Shown: positions 23,916-35,176 of the stretch, piece by piece
Position numbering within the stretch: the stretch's first letter is position 1
Layout of the letters: each line of letters opens with the position of its first letter
Assembly (NCBI GenBank): GCA_029747015.1
Contig: JAKOGI010000429.1
Coordinates: forward strand, 53,501-117,500
Length of the DNA: 64,000 nt
Direction: 5' to 3'
DNA from: Carnegiea gigantea
Taxonomy: Eukaryota; Streptophyta; Magnoliopsida; Caryophyllales; Cactaceae
Program-made: the position numbers and the translations under genes
Notes under the pieces: model-generated
What the model was told of the DNA's origin: nothing
The model's database searches: none
What the model saw: only the letters and a program-made list of their open reading frames with translations

Positions 23916-25365
23916 TGGTGAACCTCTATTTTGTACTATTTTTAGCCCCTATTTGACCCATTTCCTCCCCCGTTTTCACGTTTAATTGTGTTAAGGAAGG
24001 GTCAAATCGGCCTCCTTTTGCATACTTTTAACTCATATAACATCTTTCGATATTTTCAGGAACTCTATTGAAGAAACAGAAAGATGAACAGCATTTAGCA
24101 GAAAGGAGTGCCAAGAAGGCGAGAAAAGCTACGAAAAAGCGTCGCACGGAAGCCCCGGAGAATCGGACACACGCGACAAGGAAAAAACCGCGACGACCCG
24201 ACAAACCCGAACCGGCGCCACGTGGCATGGCCTAGCCGTGCCACGCGGCACGACCGTGCCACATGGCACGGTGTGGCCGTGCCACTTGGCACGACCGTGC
24301 CACATGGCACGGCCTGGCCGTGCTGTGTGGCATGGTTGTCTTTTTTTCGCCGGGTCCCGCGTTTTCGTCCGGCAGAAATTTGGCACGGGGCCCCCGTGCC
24401 GTCTGGCACGACCGTGCCACTTTAGTTGTCGCTGTTTTATCGTGTTTTGGATTTGTAATTCCGGGTTTTTCATGCTACCTTTTCCTCTCTCTCGTTGGAG
24501 GCGATTTCTAGGGCTCTTAGGGTTTGCTTATTGTGCTATTGAATTCAAGCTTTGGATCAAAATTTGTTGACGCTTTCGATTGAATATTGTTGCAGATTGT
24601 TCAGGGTACACCTTTCTACCCCTTTTCTTTCGTTTTAGTTCAAGTTCTATATTCCTTGACATGTTATTGTTCTTGATTGAGATGTTGTTTGAAAACATGT
24701 TTAGCGGCTAAATTCCTTAATCTTGGATTGGGCGTAGCCCCTGTGATGTAAATTGGATTGTTAATTCTAGGTTTTTGTGAATTACGCCAGAGTATAATTG
24801 AACTCTCACTTAGCATGCCAGGTGTTCGATGAATTGCCTGAGAGGGTTTCATTCATGTTCTTAATTAGAGTTTAGGAGACTAACGAAAGTTAGGTCCTTT
24901 ACTTAGAGTAGCTTTGTGAGCAATTGAATTACTTGACACGAAAGTAGTTGGGGGTGCAATTGGGAATTTAAATTACATGATCTTGTGGTCTTGTTATTCT
25001 AGTTTCACGAAAGTCGACAACTAGGTTAGTCTGATCAGTCTAATGACCTTCGAAAGTAGGCGTAGATGCTTTAAACCGGTAATAATTCCATTTCAATTAT
25101 CTTACAGGCAGATTCACACGACCTAGTGTATTTTCCAATGAACGTCATAGTGCGGTGAACCCCAATCCAGGATTTTCTTCTCATTATTGTCTTAGACCAA
25201 ATAGAGTTAGAATTAGTTAAACCAACTTCACTCGACAACTGCCTAGCTTGAGTTAGTCCAATTAGTTCTAGTAGTTGAAACCAAGTTCCCTGTGGATTCG
25301 ACCCGTACTTGCCGGTTGCTAGCTACAGCTACGCCGTGCACTTGCGGTATATTTTTAACTCAACA
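23916..25365 (+). repeat. Ath-1 5' LTR
   Basis: Starts TGGTGAACCTC (3' LTR: TGATGAACCTC) and ends TTTTTAACTCAACA. It contains the palindromic GTGCCAC array and a typical late segment CCCTGTGGATTCGACCCG. Apparent long ORFs on both strands at 24028-24570 come from the palindromic array and are not genes. Confidence 0.92.
24216..24420. repeat. palindromic GC-rich array in Ath-1 5' LTR
   Basis: Five tandem units of about 18-23 bases, each a near-perfect palindrome of the form CCGTGCCACNNGGCACGA/G, occupy 24216-24336. A further pair lies at 24381-24420. Alternate units pair to give a higher period near 41 bases. The transcript could form stacked hairpins. Confidence 0.85.
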
Positions 25366-25371
25366 AGTTTT

Positions 25372-25389
25372 TGGCGCCGTTGCCGGGGA
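25372..25389 (+). other. Ath-1 primer binding site
   Basis: TGGCGCCGTTGCCGGGGA, six bases after the 5' LTR. It is the conserved site of Athila/Tat-type elements, where a tRNA 3' end primes minus-strand DNA. Confidence 0.9.
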
Positions 25390-25527
25390 GCTTGCGCCTT
25401 TCAATATTAGAACCGATTAGCGTACTCTAGACTAGGCTTTTTCTTTTTCTTTTCATCCCTTCATTGTTTCCCTTCTCCCCTTTATTGTGCTTGAAACTGT
25501 TTTACGCCTTGGTAGTGTTGGTTTTGT

Positions 25528-27146
25528 ATGCGCAGGCGTAGTCAAAGGGATCAACCACTTGCCCCTTTTGACCTTGAAATCGAAGCCACTGCTCGAAGGC
25601 AAAGCGGTGAAAGGAGAAGGCACCAAGCACAAATACAGATGGCCGAGCAAAGCCAAAGGGTGCTGCGAGATTATGCCTTGCCACAAGCATCGGGCGTAAC
25701 CTCCTCCATCGTTAGCCCCGCCATCGAGGCTAACAACTTCGAGCTCAGCCCCGCACTGATCACATTCGTGGAGAGGGAGCAATTCAGCGGGCACCCCTCG
25801 GAGAACCCCAACGTGCACCTTCGCAGGTTCTTAGCGAAGTGTGATACCATCAAGCTAAATGGGGTGTCTACTGATGCAATCCGGCTGCGGCTCTTCCCAT
25901 TCTCACTGCGGGATAGAGCCAGTGACTGGCTTCAGAACGAGGAGCCCAACTCGTTCACCACGTGGGAAGTACTCTCCAAAGCATTCCTCAGCAAGTACTT
26001 CCCACCTGGCAAGACTGCCAAGCTGAGGACAGACATCACCTCCTTTGCCCAGCAGGATGGTGAGTCGTGGGAGAGATTCAAGGACCTCCAGCGCCAGTGC
26101 CCCCACCATGGAGTTCCCGACTGGCTCCTAATCCAAACCTTCTACAATGGATTAGAGCGGTCGGTAAAGATTTCAGTTGATGCTGCAGCAGGGGGTGCTC
26201 TCATGGGCAAATCAATCGAAGCGGCAAAGGCGTTGTTGGAAGAGATGGCTTCCAACAACTATCATTGGTCTAGTGAGAGGGCCGCCCCCCAGAGGGGAAG
26301 TGGCAGGCACCAGGTTGATGCTGTGACACTCCTAGCGAGTAGGGTGGATGCCCTTGCACAACGGTTGGAGAAAGTGGCTACCTCGTCAGCTACTTCTGTG
26401 GGTCGTCCATGGGGATCTATGCTGCTTGTGAGGCCTGCGGTGTACAGGGCCATACTGCCGTTGAGTGCTACAATGCCCCTTCTAGCATTGAGCACGTCAA
26501 CGCCTATCATACCTACACCCAACCTCCTCAAAATAACCCCCACCCCACCTCCTACAACCAGGGTTGGAATACTCGTCCGAACCCCCTCTATAAAACCCCC
26601 AACCCTCACCCTCAAAACCCCAACCAGCCACCCGGTTTCCACAACCGAGCCCCCTACACTCCACCTCCCCCACCTCCTGAACCCACTTCTCACCTGGAGA
26701 GTCTTATGGAGCGCTTCATAGCGACCCAAACCACGACAAATGAGACTCTCAAAGAAAATATTCAGGTATTGACCTCCAGAGTGGATTCCATGGCCGCCCA
26801 TCAGAAAACCATGGATATACAGATTGCCCAGATTGCTCAGCAGGTGAGCCACCTGTCCAGATCTCAGGGGCAACTTCCGGGCCAGATCGAGGTCAACCCC
26901 CGCCGCCAAGTCAATGCCATATCTACTGTGGGCGCGGGGTTAGAAGAGAGCCCAGTGATGGTTCTTCAGGAGGTAGTTCCGGTTTCTGCTTCTGCCGGAA
27001 CTGAAGGAAAGGAGAAAAACGAGGGTCTGAGCCCTATTGAGGAAATCTGCCATCGACCTATTGATTGCACTTACCGCCCTCGAGTGCCTTTCCCTCAGCG
27101 ACTGGCATGGTCCGAGCTCGTTCAGCTTGAACCTAGATTCGAGTGA
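25528..27146 (+). pseudogene. Ath-1 gag, one frameshift
   Basis: The first frame (25528 to about 26400) gives the Athila/Tat gag core: RVLRDYALPQA, EREQFSGHPSENPNVHL, RLRLFPFSLRDRASDWL, FPPGKTAKLRTDITSFAQQ, CPHHGVPDWLLIQTFYNGL and ALLEEMASNNYHW. A frame change between about 26380 and 26425 moves the reading to the frame starting at 26409. That frame has a perfect CCHC knuckle CEACGVQGHTAVEC, a proline- and asparagine-rich linker and a helical segment near 26690-26850. It ends at a TGA (27144). The ATG at 25528 is the first one after the leader. Gag would form the particle; this copy needs a frame correction. Confidence 0.85.
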
Positions 27147-28004
27147 TTTCTGGAAATTCTACGCCGAATCTATGCCAGCAGCCCCTTCTTGGAAGTTCTC
27201 AAGAGTGCCCCTGCGCAATGGAAATTTTTACGAGAACTCCTGTCCAAGAAGGGAGCATCTAGGGAGGCTTCTATAGCTTCCATTGGCGGCTCCTGTAGTG
27301 CGCTCTTGCAAAGGCGGTCGCCATCCAAGCTGCAGGATCCTGGCAGTTTCTCCATCCCTTGCTGTATAGGGGATGTGCAGATTGAGAGAGCTCTCTGCGA
27401 TCTGGGCGCTAGTGTGAGTATCATGCCGCTCTCTCTCTGCAAGAAGCTGCGATTATGGGACCCCACACCCACCAGCATCACTATTCAGCTCGCGGACTGC
27501 TCCATCAGGCGTCCAGTGGGCACCCTGGAGGACGTTCCGGTCCAGGTGGGGAATTTTCTGGTCCCGTGTGACTTTATCGTCCTTGATATGGACGATGCCT
27601 TTCCGCCCCCCTTCATCTTGGGTCGCCCCTTTCTCGCGACCGCAAGGGCTGTGATTGATGTGCAGACGGGCACCATGTCCTTCACCGTCTATGGAGAGCG
27701 GGTGGATTTTCATTTTTCACCACCCATACCATCCCCCGCTCCTGTTATCCCCCCTGCCCCTGCGGACTCTACTCTTTCCCTTCCTCCACCTGTACCAAGA
27801 GGGGAACTTCAGGATTGGGGTAGTGGATCCCAACTGAGCACCCCTATTTTGCCTCGCCCACCTCCACCGCCTACTGCTGCTATGGGTGAGCCCCCTTGGG
27901 AGACAATGGTGCCTGCATCCCACCATGGGGAGGTGTTAGCTCACTCGCCATTTCCTTCTTTCATCCCCACACCTCCCTACATCACGCGAGCATCATATTC
28001 CTGA
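27147..28004 (+). pseudogene. Ath-1 aspartic protease, in gag frame behind one stop
   Basis: The reading frame after the TGA at 27144 is the same as gag and stays open to 28004. Landmarks are CSALLQRRSPSKLQDPGSF, ALCDLGASVSIMP (catalytic DLGAS loop of Athila proteases), FIVLDMDDAFPPPFILGRP and ARAVIDVQTGTM. A proline-rich tail follows. There is no RT beyond it. Since a single stop separates it from gag, the ancestor probably made one gag-protease protein, although readthrough cannot be excluded. Confidence 0.85.
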
Positions 28005-29797
28005 GGTAACGGTCAAGCTTAGGACCTAAAACAAGCGCTTCTTGGGAGGCAACCCAAGGTATTTATTGTGCACAAAAAAAAAACCAAAAAAAAAAAAAGC
28101 GAGTGTGTGTGTGTGTCTCCCCTTTTCCTCCGTTTCCCTCCCCTTGTTTCTTTTCTGCGTTCTTTTCATTGCGGACAATGAAAATCTCAAGCATGGGGGA
28201 GTGTGAGCTCGTCGCTTTCTGGTAACATTGTGGGGGTAGGTGATGATATCACTTGCATTCGCATCATTTAGATAGGATTTCATGTCATGCACTTTGTTGT
28301 TTTTGCCTTTTTATTTTATTCGAGCATATAGTTTAGAGCATATAGGATTAGCTTTTGCATTCAAAAGGAGAAATGATCGAGTCGGGCGTTAGTAAGCCTC
28401 TCAGGTACCATCTCTTACCCTTCTCTTCATTATCCTTTATAACTTTATTGCTTTAGTAGTTAGTTTTATTGCTTTGAAAAAAAAATTTTTACAGTTTGCG
28501 AAAACCCCTCTTGTGACGAGATTGAAAGGGGTGATTGATTGATTGATCATGTTGGGTTGTGTGTTGAGGCGTAACTTGTCTTGGTGTGAGTTTTGGGGCA
28601 AATTATGTTTGTTTTGTCATCTGTAGTTTCTTCGCCCTGTGTTGCATGCTAGCTACCCCTGAGATTCATGTGTGACTCCTCCATGATGCATCTCTAGAAC
28701 TTGGTCTTGTTCTCCTTGAAACTGCATTTAGCAATTGCATGTGCCGACATGATTGAGGCGATCTTTATTCATGTAGCCACATTAGCCAGAAAGCCACCCG
28801 TTGTTGCATGTTGTCCCTTTGCTATCCCTTTGAGCCTTTCCCCCAGTCGTTGTTGTTGCACCACATTAATTACACGCTTGACCTGTGTATACTTCCTTCA
28901 TCCTTGTCAAGGTGTCTAGTGGAGCGATACTTCCACAATGTAGTTGGGCATGTTTGGGGCATTTGATCATTCACTGCGGGCATAATACTAGTGGCTCGTT
29001 TTGGGAAAATTGCGAATTAATTTTTGTACTTCCAACGCTATCCAATGTGCCTCCTTTTTTTTTGCTTCTCAAAAAAAAAACAAAAAAAAAGAAGAAAATG
29101 AAATGAGAAGTTGCAAATAAAACGGGTAGCATGGAAGCTTTTTGTAATAAGCTTGTTGTTTTCTCCTTGAGGTTTTTGCGAGCTTTGCCACTCAATTCGT
29201 AAGTTGGTGTGAAGTTGTATCTATAATGCTGAATTGTGGAAGTGTTCCTGCTCCCTAGTCTTTGACTAATAGCTCCACTTTCCCAAATTATTCCACTTCT
29301 CACCTTTGACCTTAGCCCCATTACATCCCTATTGCAAGCCCTCATGATTGACACATTGCATATTGCATTCTCATGGTGGAGAGTAGAGAACTTTACCAAG
29401 CATATGGTAGTTGCCTGATTGGTTGGAGTATTGAGCGTACCCTTGTTACATATTTCAAACACATTGAGGGGAGTGTTCCACTTTGCCCTAAAGTGAGGTC
29501 CTACCAGTCCTGCTTACTCACCATTTGTTGAGGAAGGTTATGTCTTACTATGTGCTTCAATATTTGGGGTGTGTTGTGTGTTTCATTTGGGCAAGATGAT
29601 TCATGGGTGACATTGCATACATTTTCATTGAGATTATCTGCCGCACCTTGACTGGACTACCTTCTATGCATGATTAGCGTGATTCATCGGCATCCATCCT
29701 TTCACTTGAAGAGGGTGTGTTTAGAGGTCCACCATCCTTCCTGATTTTTCATAGCATAGTCTTGCTTGAGGACAAGCAAGAGATAAGCATGGGGGTG
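28005..29797 (+). other. Ath-1 noncoding tail and polypurine tracts
   Basis: No ORF belongs to a known family. At 28036-28056 lies GCTTCTTGGGAGGCAACCCA, a short sequence often found after the coding part of Athila/Tat elements. A purine tract GCATGGGGGAGTGTGA occurs at 28191 and the functional-looking one, GATAAGCATGGGGGTG, at 29782-29797 directly before the LTR. A TG run lies at 28102-28116. Confidence 0.65.
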
Positions 29798-31250
29798 TGA
29801 TGAACCTCTATTTTGTACTATTTTTAGCCCCTATTTGACCAATTTCCTCCCCCGTTTTCACGTTTAATTGTGTTAAGGAAGGGTCAAATCGGCCTCCTTT
29901 TGCATACTTTTAACTCATATAACATCTTTCGATATTTTCAGGAACTCTATTGAAGAAACAGAAAGATGAACAGCATTTAGCAGAAAGGAGTGCCAAGAAG
30001 GCGAGAAAAGCTACGAAAAAGCGTCGCACGGAAGCCCCGGAGAATCGGACACACGCGACAAGGAAAAAAACCGCGACGACCCGACAAACCCGAACCGGCG
30101 CCACGTGGCATGGCCTAGCCGTGCCACGCGGCACGACCGTGCCACATGGCACGGTGTGGCCGTGCCACTTGGCACGACCGTGCCACATGGCACGGCCTGG
30201 CCGTGCTGTGTGGCATGGTTGTCTTTTTTCGCCGGGTCCCGCGTTTTCGTCCGGCAGAAATTTGGCACGGGGCCCCCGTGCCGTCTGGCACGACCGTGCC
30301 ACTTTAGTTGTCGCTGTTTTATCGCGTTTTGGATTTGTAATTCGGAGTTTTTTTTCAGGCTACCTTGTCCTCTCTCTCGTTGGAGGCGATTTCTAGGGCT
30401 CCTAGGGTTTGCTTATTGTGCTATTGAATTCAAGCTTTGGATGAAAATTTGTTGACGCTTTCGATTGAATATTGTTGCAGATTGTTCAGGGTACACCTTT
30501 CTACCCTTTTTCTTTCGTTTTAGTTCAAGTTCTATATTCCTTGACATGTTATTGTTCTTGATTGAGATGTTGTTTGAAATCATGTTTAGCGGCTAAATTC
30601 CTTAATCTTGGATTGGGCGTAGCCCCTGTGATGTAAATTGGATTGTTAATTCTAGGTTTTTGTGAATTACGCCAGAGTATAATTGAACTCTCACTTAGCA
30701 TGCCAGGTGTTCGATGAATTGCCTGAGAGGGTTTCATTCATGTTCTTAATTAGAGTTTAGGAGACTAACGAAAGTTAGGTCCTTTACTTAGAGTAGCTTT
30801 GTGAGCAATTGAATTACTTGACACGAAAGTAGTTGGGGGTGCAATTGGGAATTTAAATTACATGATCTTGTGGTCTTGTTATTCTAGTTTCACGAAAGTC
30901 GACAACTAGGTTAGTCTGATCAGTCTAATGACCTTCGAAAGTAGGCGTAGATGCTTTAAACCGGTAATAATTCTATTTCAATTATCTTACAGGCAGATTT
31001 ACACGACCTAGTGTATTTTCCAATGAACGTCATAGTGCGGTGAACCCCAATCCAGGATTTTCTTCTCATTATTGTCTTAGACCAAATAGAGTTAGAATTA
31101 ATTAAACCAACTTCACTCGACAACTGCCTAGCTTGAGTTAGTCCAATTAGTTCTTGTAGTTGAAACCAAGTTCCCTGTGGATTCGACCCGTACTTGTCGG
31201 TTGCTAGCTACAGCTACGCCGTGCACTTGCGGTATATTTTTAACTCAACA
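29798..31250 (+). repeat. Ath-1 3' LTR
   Basis: Starts TGATGAACC and ends CTCAACA. Nearly identical to 23916-25365, with differences mainly in homopolymers and single transitions. Confidence 0.92.
30098..30301. repeat. palindromic GC-rich array in Ath-1 3' LTR
   Basis: Same array as at 24216-24420, kept without unit gain or loss between the two LTRs. Confidence 0.85.
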
Positions 31251-32087
31251 ATGGGGGTTTTGAAAGTCATGTTTAAAGGGCCTAGACTTTTGTTGTGCTT
31301 AACTTTATAGGCTAGAACACTAACTTTATCGAAATTCGAGTATTGCTTCAATTCAACCACATTAGCATACATAGGATCAAGGCCTCCTAAGTACCTAACA
31401 TGGTTTATTCTTCAAGCTCTTGAATATCACACTTGATTAAGAGTTTCTCAACCTTTCTAGTATACTCCTCTACGTTCATGCTTCCTTGGGTCAGATTATG
31501 GAGTTAGAAGTAACTATCTTGGACCTAAGTAGAAGGTAAAAAATGTGACTTGAGTTTGGTTTTCATCTTCTCCCATGTTTTGATCTTTCCTTTTCGATTT
31601 CTCACTCTTTTAGCACATAAATTCGTCCATAAAAATGAAGTATACCTTCTACGTTTAAGAGCTACTAGCTTCACCTTCTTGTCTTCTGAAACTTCTTTGT
31701 AATCAAAGATCTATTTAATTGTGTGCAACCACTCCAAAAACTCATTCGAGTCCAATTTTCCTTCAAACTCCAGAATTGCAACTCTAAAATAATTAGAATT
31801 GGCTGGTTGTCTATGCTCCCTTTATGCCCTTCTTTGAGGCTCACCCTCACCTGAAGAACTCAAAGGATTGCTAGCTTCTTCATCTTTATCATCGTGAACA
31901 GAACTGGGTGGGCTAGCCAGGATTTCTTCTTCTGTTTCATGGCTTCACCCAATTGATGCTTCAAATACTCATTTTAGTTCTTATACTCTTGATTAAAATT
32001 CTTGAGCCCTTGATTAGAAGACGTAACAGTTTGATAACTTCGCATCAAAGCATCGAACTTCTCTTTTAAAGTCAAACTTGCACTCAT
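31251..32087 (-). pseudogene. Gyp-2 gag N-terminal part
   Basis: Minus-strand translation starts MSASLTLKEKFDALMRSYQ (ATG at 32087) and continues in shifting frames with FEGKLDSNEFLEWLHTI, DKKVKLVALKRRRY, KGKIKTWEKMKTKLKSHFLP, LHNLTQGSMNVEEYTRKVEKL and YLGGLDPMYANVVELKQYS. These are the classic gag landmarks of this plant Gypsy group. It is interrupted at 31250 by Ath-1 and resumes at 23915. Several stops are present. Confidence 0.82.
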
Positions 32088-32178
32088 GGCTGAATTTAGA
32101 TTCAGATGTGTTTGGGGCATATGTTTGGGGTTGATTTGGAACGTGTGGGGGCTGGTTTCAAGGCTAAGGAGAAACATA

Positions 32179-32190
32179 GCTCTAATACCT
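32179..32190 (-). other. Gyp-2 primer binding site
   Basis: Plus GCTCTAATACCT, complement AGGTATTAGAGC, two changes from TGGTATCAGAGC (initiator tRNA-Met complement). It lies four bases inside the 5' LTR end. Confidence 0.75.
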
Positions 32191-32194
32191 AAGT

Positions 32195-33468
32195 TGGTGG
32201 ATCTACACAAGAACTGAACTCGCATTCAAGACTGAATGCAAGCTACCTAAGAATGCTTAAACTTTAGCTTGAGTTTTAATGAATTTGAATCAGATGAAGG
32301 GGAGATAGAATGAAACTACACCTATTCTTCGATATAGAAATCACCACCAAGAACAACCTTAGGGCCTTTAATATTATTTAGGATACAAAAACGACACCTA
32401 AATAAGGATTAAGACTCACTTGATTACCACCTAGCTCGGCCTAAGTAAGGATAAACCAGTAAAGTGTTTAAGATTGCTCAAGGGGCAAAGCTCAACTTTC
32501 TTCATTCAATACTCAATGTTGATTACAAAATGAGCTTCCAAAATCCTCTTATAAATGGCCATCCTTTGCTACCTAGGAAGGGAGGAGATTACTTCCTACT
32601 TAGGAAACCTCTAAACTAGTTTAAATTAACAAAATATACAAAGCATGCTGAATTAAGCTAATTACAAACAATGAGTCCAGTATGCCAAAACACTAATGAC
32701 TAAACTCAACCTTAATCATATTAATTAGCTTAAACGACTTTCTTGCACGTGAAGGAGAAAGAAAACTGGTTGTTGCCCCTCCCCCATTGCAGCTCGCCAA
32801 CCAAAATGAGCTTGGTGTCTTCTCCCGTGCATTCTAATGGTTCATGCATTACCTCGGTATTAAGGAGAGCATAAGGATGTTTCTAGTAGTCCTAGGTATC
32901 CCACAAGGCAAGGAAACAGTTCTAACAAACCCTCCTAAGAGGGAAACCCTCTAGGTGAAGTAACTGGGCTCAAAGAGCCAGTTTTTGCTCGGTTTTGTTG
33001 TAGCCTTGTGTCCCTTCTATTGCTGACCTTTACTTAGTTTCCTTGCTTAGGGGAATCCTTATGATGTTAACAAACCCCCTCCTCCAATGAAGAAATCAAG
33101 GCTGAATTAGGTTTAAGGTACTTAAAACACCTAACAAATCAAACTGGGCAGATTAGGCGCTTATTTGGCATGGTTAAGAAAATGTGCCTGATTCTTCAAC
33201 TTACGCTTGATTTAACTTGAAATTCTTTTCATGCTTTGGTAAATAACTTCCTTAAGTATCATAGTAAGAAAACATATTAGACTTACACCTTATGGAGACC
33301 TAAGGAATAACGCACGCAAAACTGAGCTTTTGCTTGGACTCGAACCCGGGACCTTCTGATTTTGGCCCTAGCAAAATTTGGATCATTCCTTGGACTTTGG
33401 CTAGTAAACTTAGAGTACTTTTACTGAGTTGTAGGTCAAAATTGGGGTGCATTGAGGGACCTCCATCA
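32195..33468 (-). repeat. Gyp-2 5' LTR
   Basis: Minus start TGATGGAGGTCC at 33468, minus end ...CACCA at 32195. It matches 19100-20347 along its whole length, with many substitutions and small gaps. Confidence 0.87.
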
Positions 33469-34604
33469 AGAACTAATTGTTAGGCTATTGAAGACCCCTT
33501 TTCGGAAGAAAGGTCGAAGAGCCAGAAGGATTAGGCGAGAGTAGCTGAAATTCATTCGCCAAATCTTGTTCTTTTTAATACGCTTCGAAGGTTACGCTCA
33601 CAGCCACCTCACTCTTTATTTGTATAATTTCTAAAATTGAAGTTAAATTTAAAATTTAGTAACTATCTAATTGATATTAAATTATTTGTGTGAATATTTT
33701 AATTATGTCAAGTACATTTAAGAATTATGTCTAACGTATTATAATTATGTGAAGCATGTAACTAATGTGAGTATTTGAGCAACCAAACACTTTAAAATCA
33801 CCTAATTTTTCTCATTTTCATTCATTATCTCATCATTTGGCTTTTTAGTAATAAAGAAATCTTGAAAAAAGAGGGAGAGAAACTTATAAAGTACTTTTAC
33901 CTATTTAGTATGATTTTGAAGTATTTATATGCCAAATCGTACTTGGAAACTTGTAAGGATCTACAAAAGCTAAAAACCTAAAGTTATATATATTTTGGGA
34001 ACTTAATGTTATATATATTTTACTCCTCCCCCCCCCCCCAAATTAAAAAAAAAGAAGCTAAAACCTTAGGAGAAAAGAAGCTATAACCTAGCCCTAAGCT
34101 CCAAATCCTAAATAGCATCTCTTAGAAACCCTGGACCCTGATCCACCAAAATTAAACGCTATAGTGAAATCATATCGTTCCAAAAGCTACCTATGTTGTC
34201 GTAGCTTATTTTTTACACGTATTTTTAGGTTAACAAATCAATTTTGTTTTTTAATAAAATGTGTGAATTAATAATAAACCTAATAAACTTGGTTAATAGA
34301 AAATTAAAACCTTTTACTTGAATTAAGAAAAAACAAAACGCCAAAGAAAATTGAAATTTGGAACAATGATCTAAGGAGATTTCTAAATATTCGTTTAGAT
34401 TAGACAACAAAATTCAATACATGCAATTTAGTTTACAACAAAGAACGAAAGAAATCAGAGCAATTTTCGGTCTACAATTTAATTTAGTTATGAAGTTAAA
34501 CATTTCTTTTTCCCAAGATATATTTTATACACACATACATTTCTCATTTATGTGCAAGTTTTTATATTTATTCAAAGTTATTTTTGATGGACATATTGGT
34601 TGAA
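33469..34604. other. unassigned AT-rich DNA
   Basis: No domain or repeat recognised. A poly-C run lies at 34028-34038 inside AT-rich sequence. Short ORFs at 34225-34410 and 34421-34603 have no family features. Confidence 0.5.
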
Positions 34605-35040
34605 CTACAAGAATGATTTTGACGGAATATTTTATATTCAACTATAAGAATAAGGGTTATTTTTTGACAGGTTTTTCGACTGGAAAAAGTAAAGATTTTG
34701 ACAAAATGGATTTTTCGACCGACCCGTCAAAAATATTGATGGAAAAATTTTAACAAACTGACAGTTTGTCAAAATTCGTAGTGACAGATCATACTGATGG
34801 ACTGACCACCTATCAGTATCATTTTGATAGAGATTTTGACGGACTGATAGCCCGTCAAAACAATTTTCGACGAAATATTTTGACGGGATCAAACTGTCCG
34901 TCAGAACCACGAAGACAGTGCCATGGCGTTTGGGGCCACATTTTTTGTGGTTTTTGGTAGAATTCATTAAAATTTTTGATGGAAGCAAAAATTTCTGTCA
35001 CAATTTTTGACGAAGTCCATCAAAAAGCCATCAAAAACGC
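34605..35040 (-). repeat. CACTA-1 subterminal repeats, left end
   Basis: Many short motifs of the type TTTTGACGG, CCGTCAAAA and CATCAAAA in both orientations, for example at 34618, 34728, 34835, 34852 and 34898. In CACTA elements such clusters bind the transposase-associated protein. Confidence 0.6.
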
Positions 35041-35176
35041 ATTTGAATAATTTTGAAGAATTTTACAATTTCCAATTTATACAATGTCAAAAAATGTTAG
35101 CAAACAAATTTACTAAAAAGTAGTGACTTAATGTAATCGTAAAATTAATAAAAAATGCAGTAGCATTAGGATTGTT

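Larger units (their letters stand above)
23916..31250 (+). mobile_element. Ath-1: Athila-like LTR element with gag and protease only
   Basis: 7335 bp, with LTRs of 1450 bp (23916-25365) and 1453 bp (29798-31250) that differ at only about 20 places by eye. The order is LTR, TGGCGCC primer site, gag, protease, 1.8-kb noncoding tail, polypurine tract, LTR. No RT, RNase H or integrase is present, so it is non-autonomous. It inserted into Gyp-2 gag on the opposite strand. ATGG just inside the left border (23915-23918) and after the right border (31251-31254) may be a 4-bp target duplication if the LTR starts TGAACC; this is tentative. Confidence 0.9.
19100..33468 (-). mobile_element. Gyp-2: full-length decayed chromovirus-like Gypsy element
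   Basis: Minus-strand element of about 7.0 kb once the 7.3-kb Ath-1 insertion is removed. Order on the minus strand: 5' LTR (33468-32195), tRNA-Met-type primer site, gag (split by Ath-1), zinc knuckle, protease, RT, RNase H, integrase, polypurine tract, 3' LTR (20347-19100). Flanks are AAAAC (19095-19099) and AGAAC (33469-33473), a probable 5-bp target duplication with one change. The gene order and the pol C-terminus suggest a chromovirus (CRM/Reina/Galadriel group); the exact clade was not resolved. Many stops and large LTR divergence make it an old, dead copy. Confidence 0.88.

Noticed and set aside
24028..24570. Overlapping long ORFs on both strands
   Set aside because: They arise because the palindromic GTGCCAC array lacks stops in several frames. 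They lie inside an LTR and recur in the other LTR.
25453..26909. Long minus-strand ORFs opposite Ath-1 gag
   Set aside because: Antisense shadows of the GC-richer gag; the plus strand has clear domain order.
33480..33600. Possible organelle-derived fragment
   Set aside because: The sequence looks different from its neighbours, but I could not match it to any organelle gene from the sequence alone.
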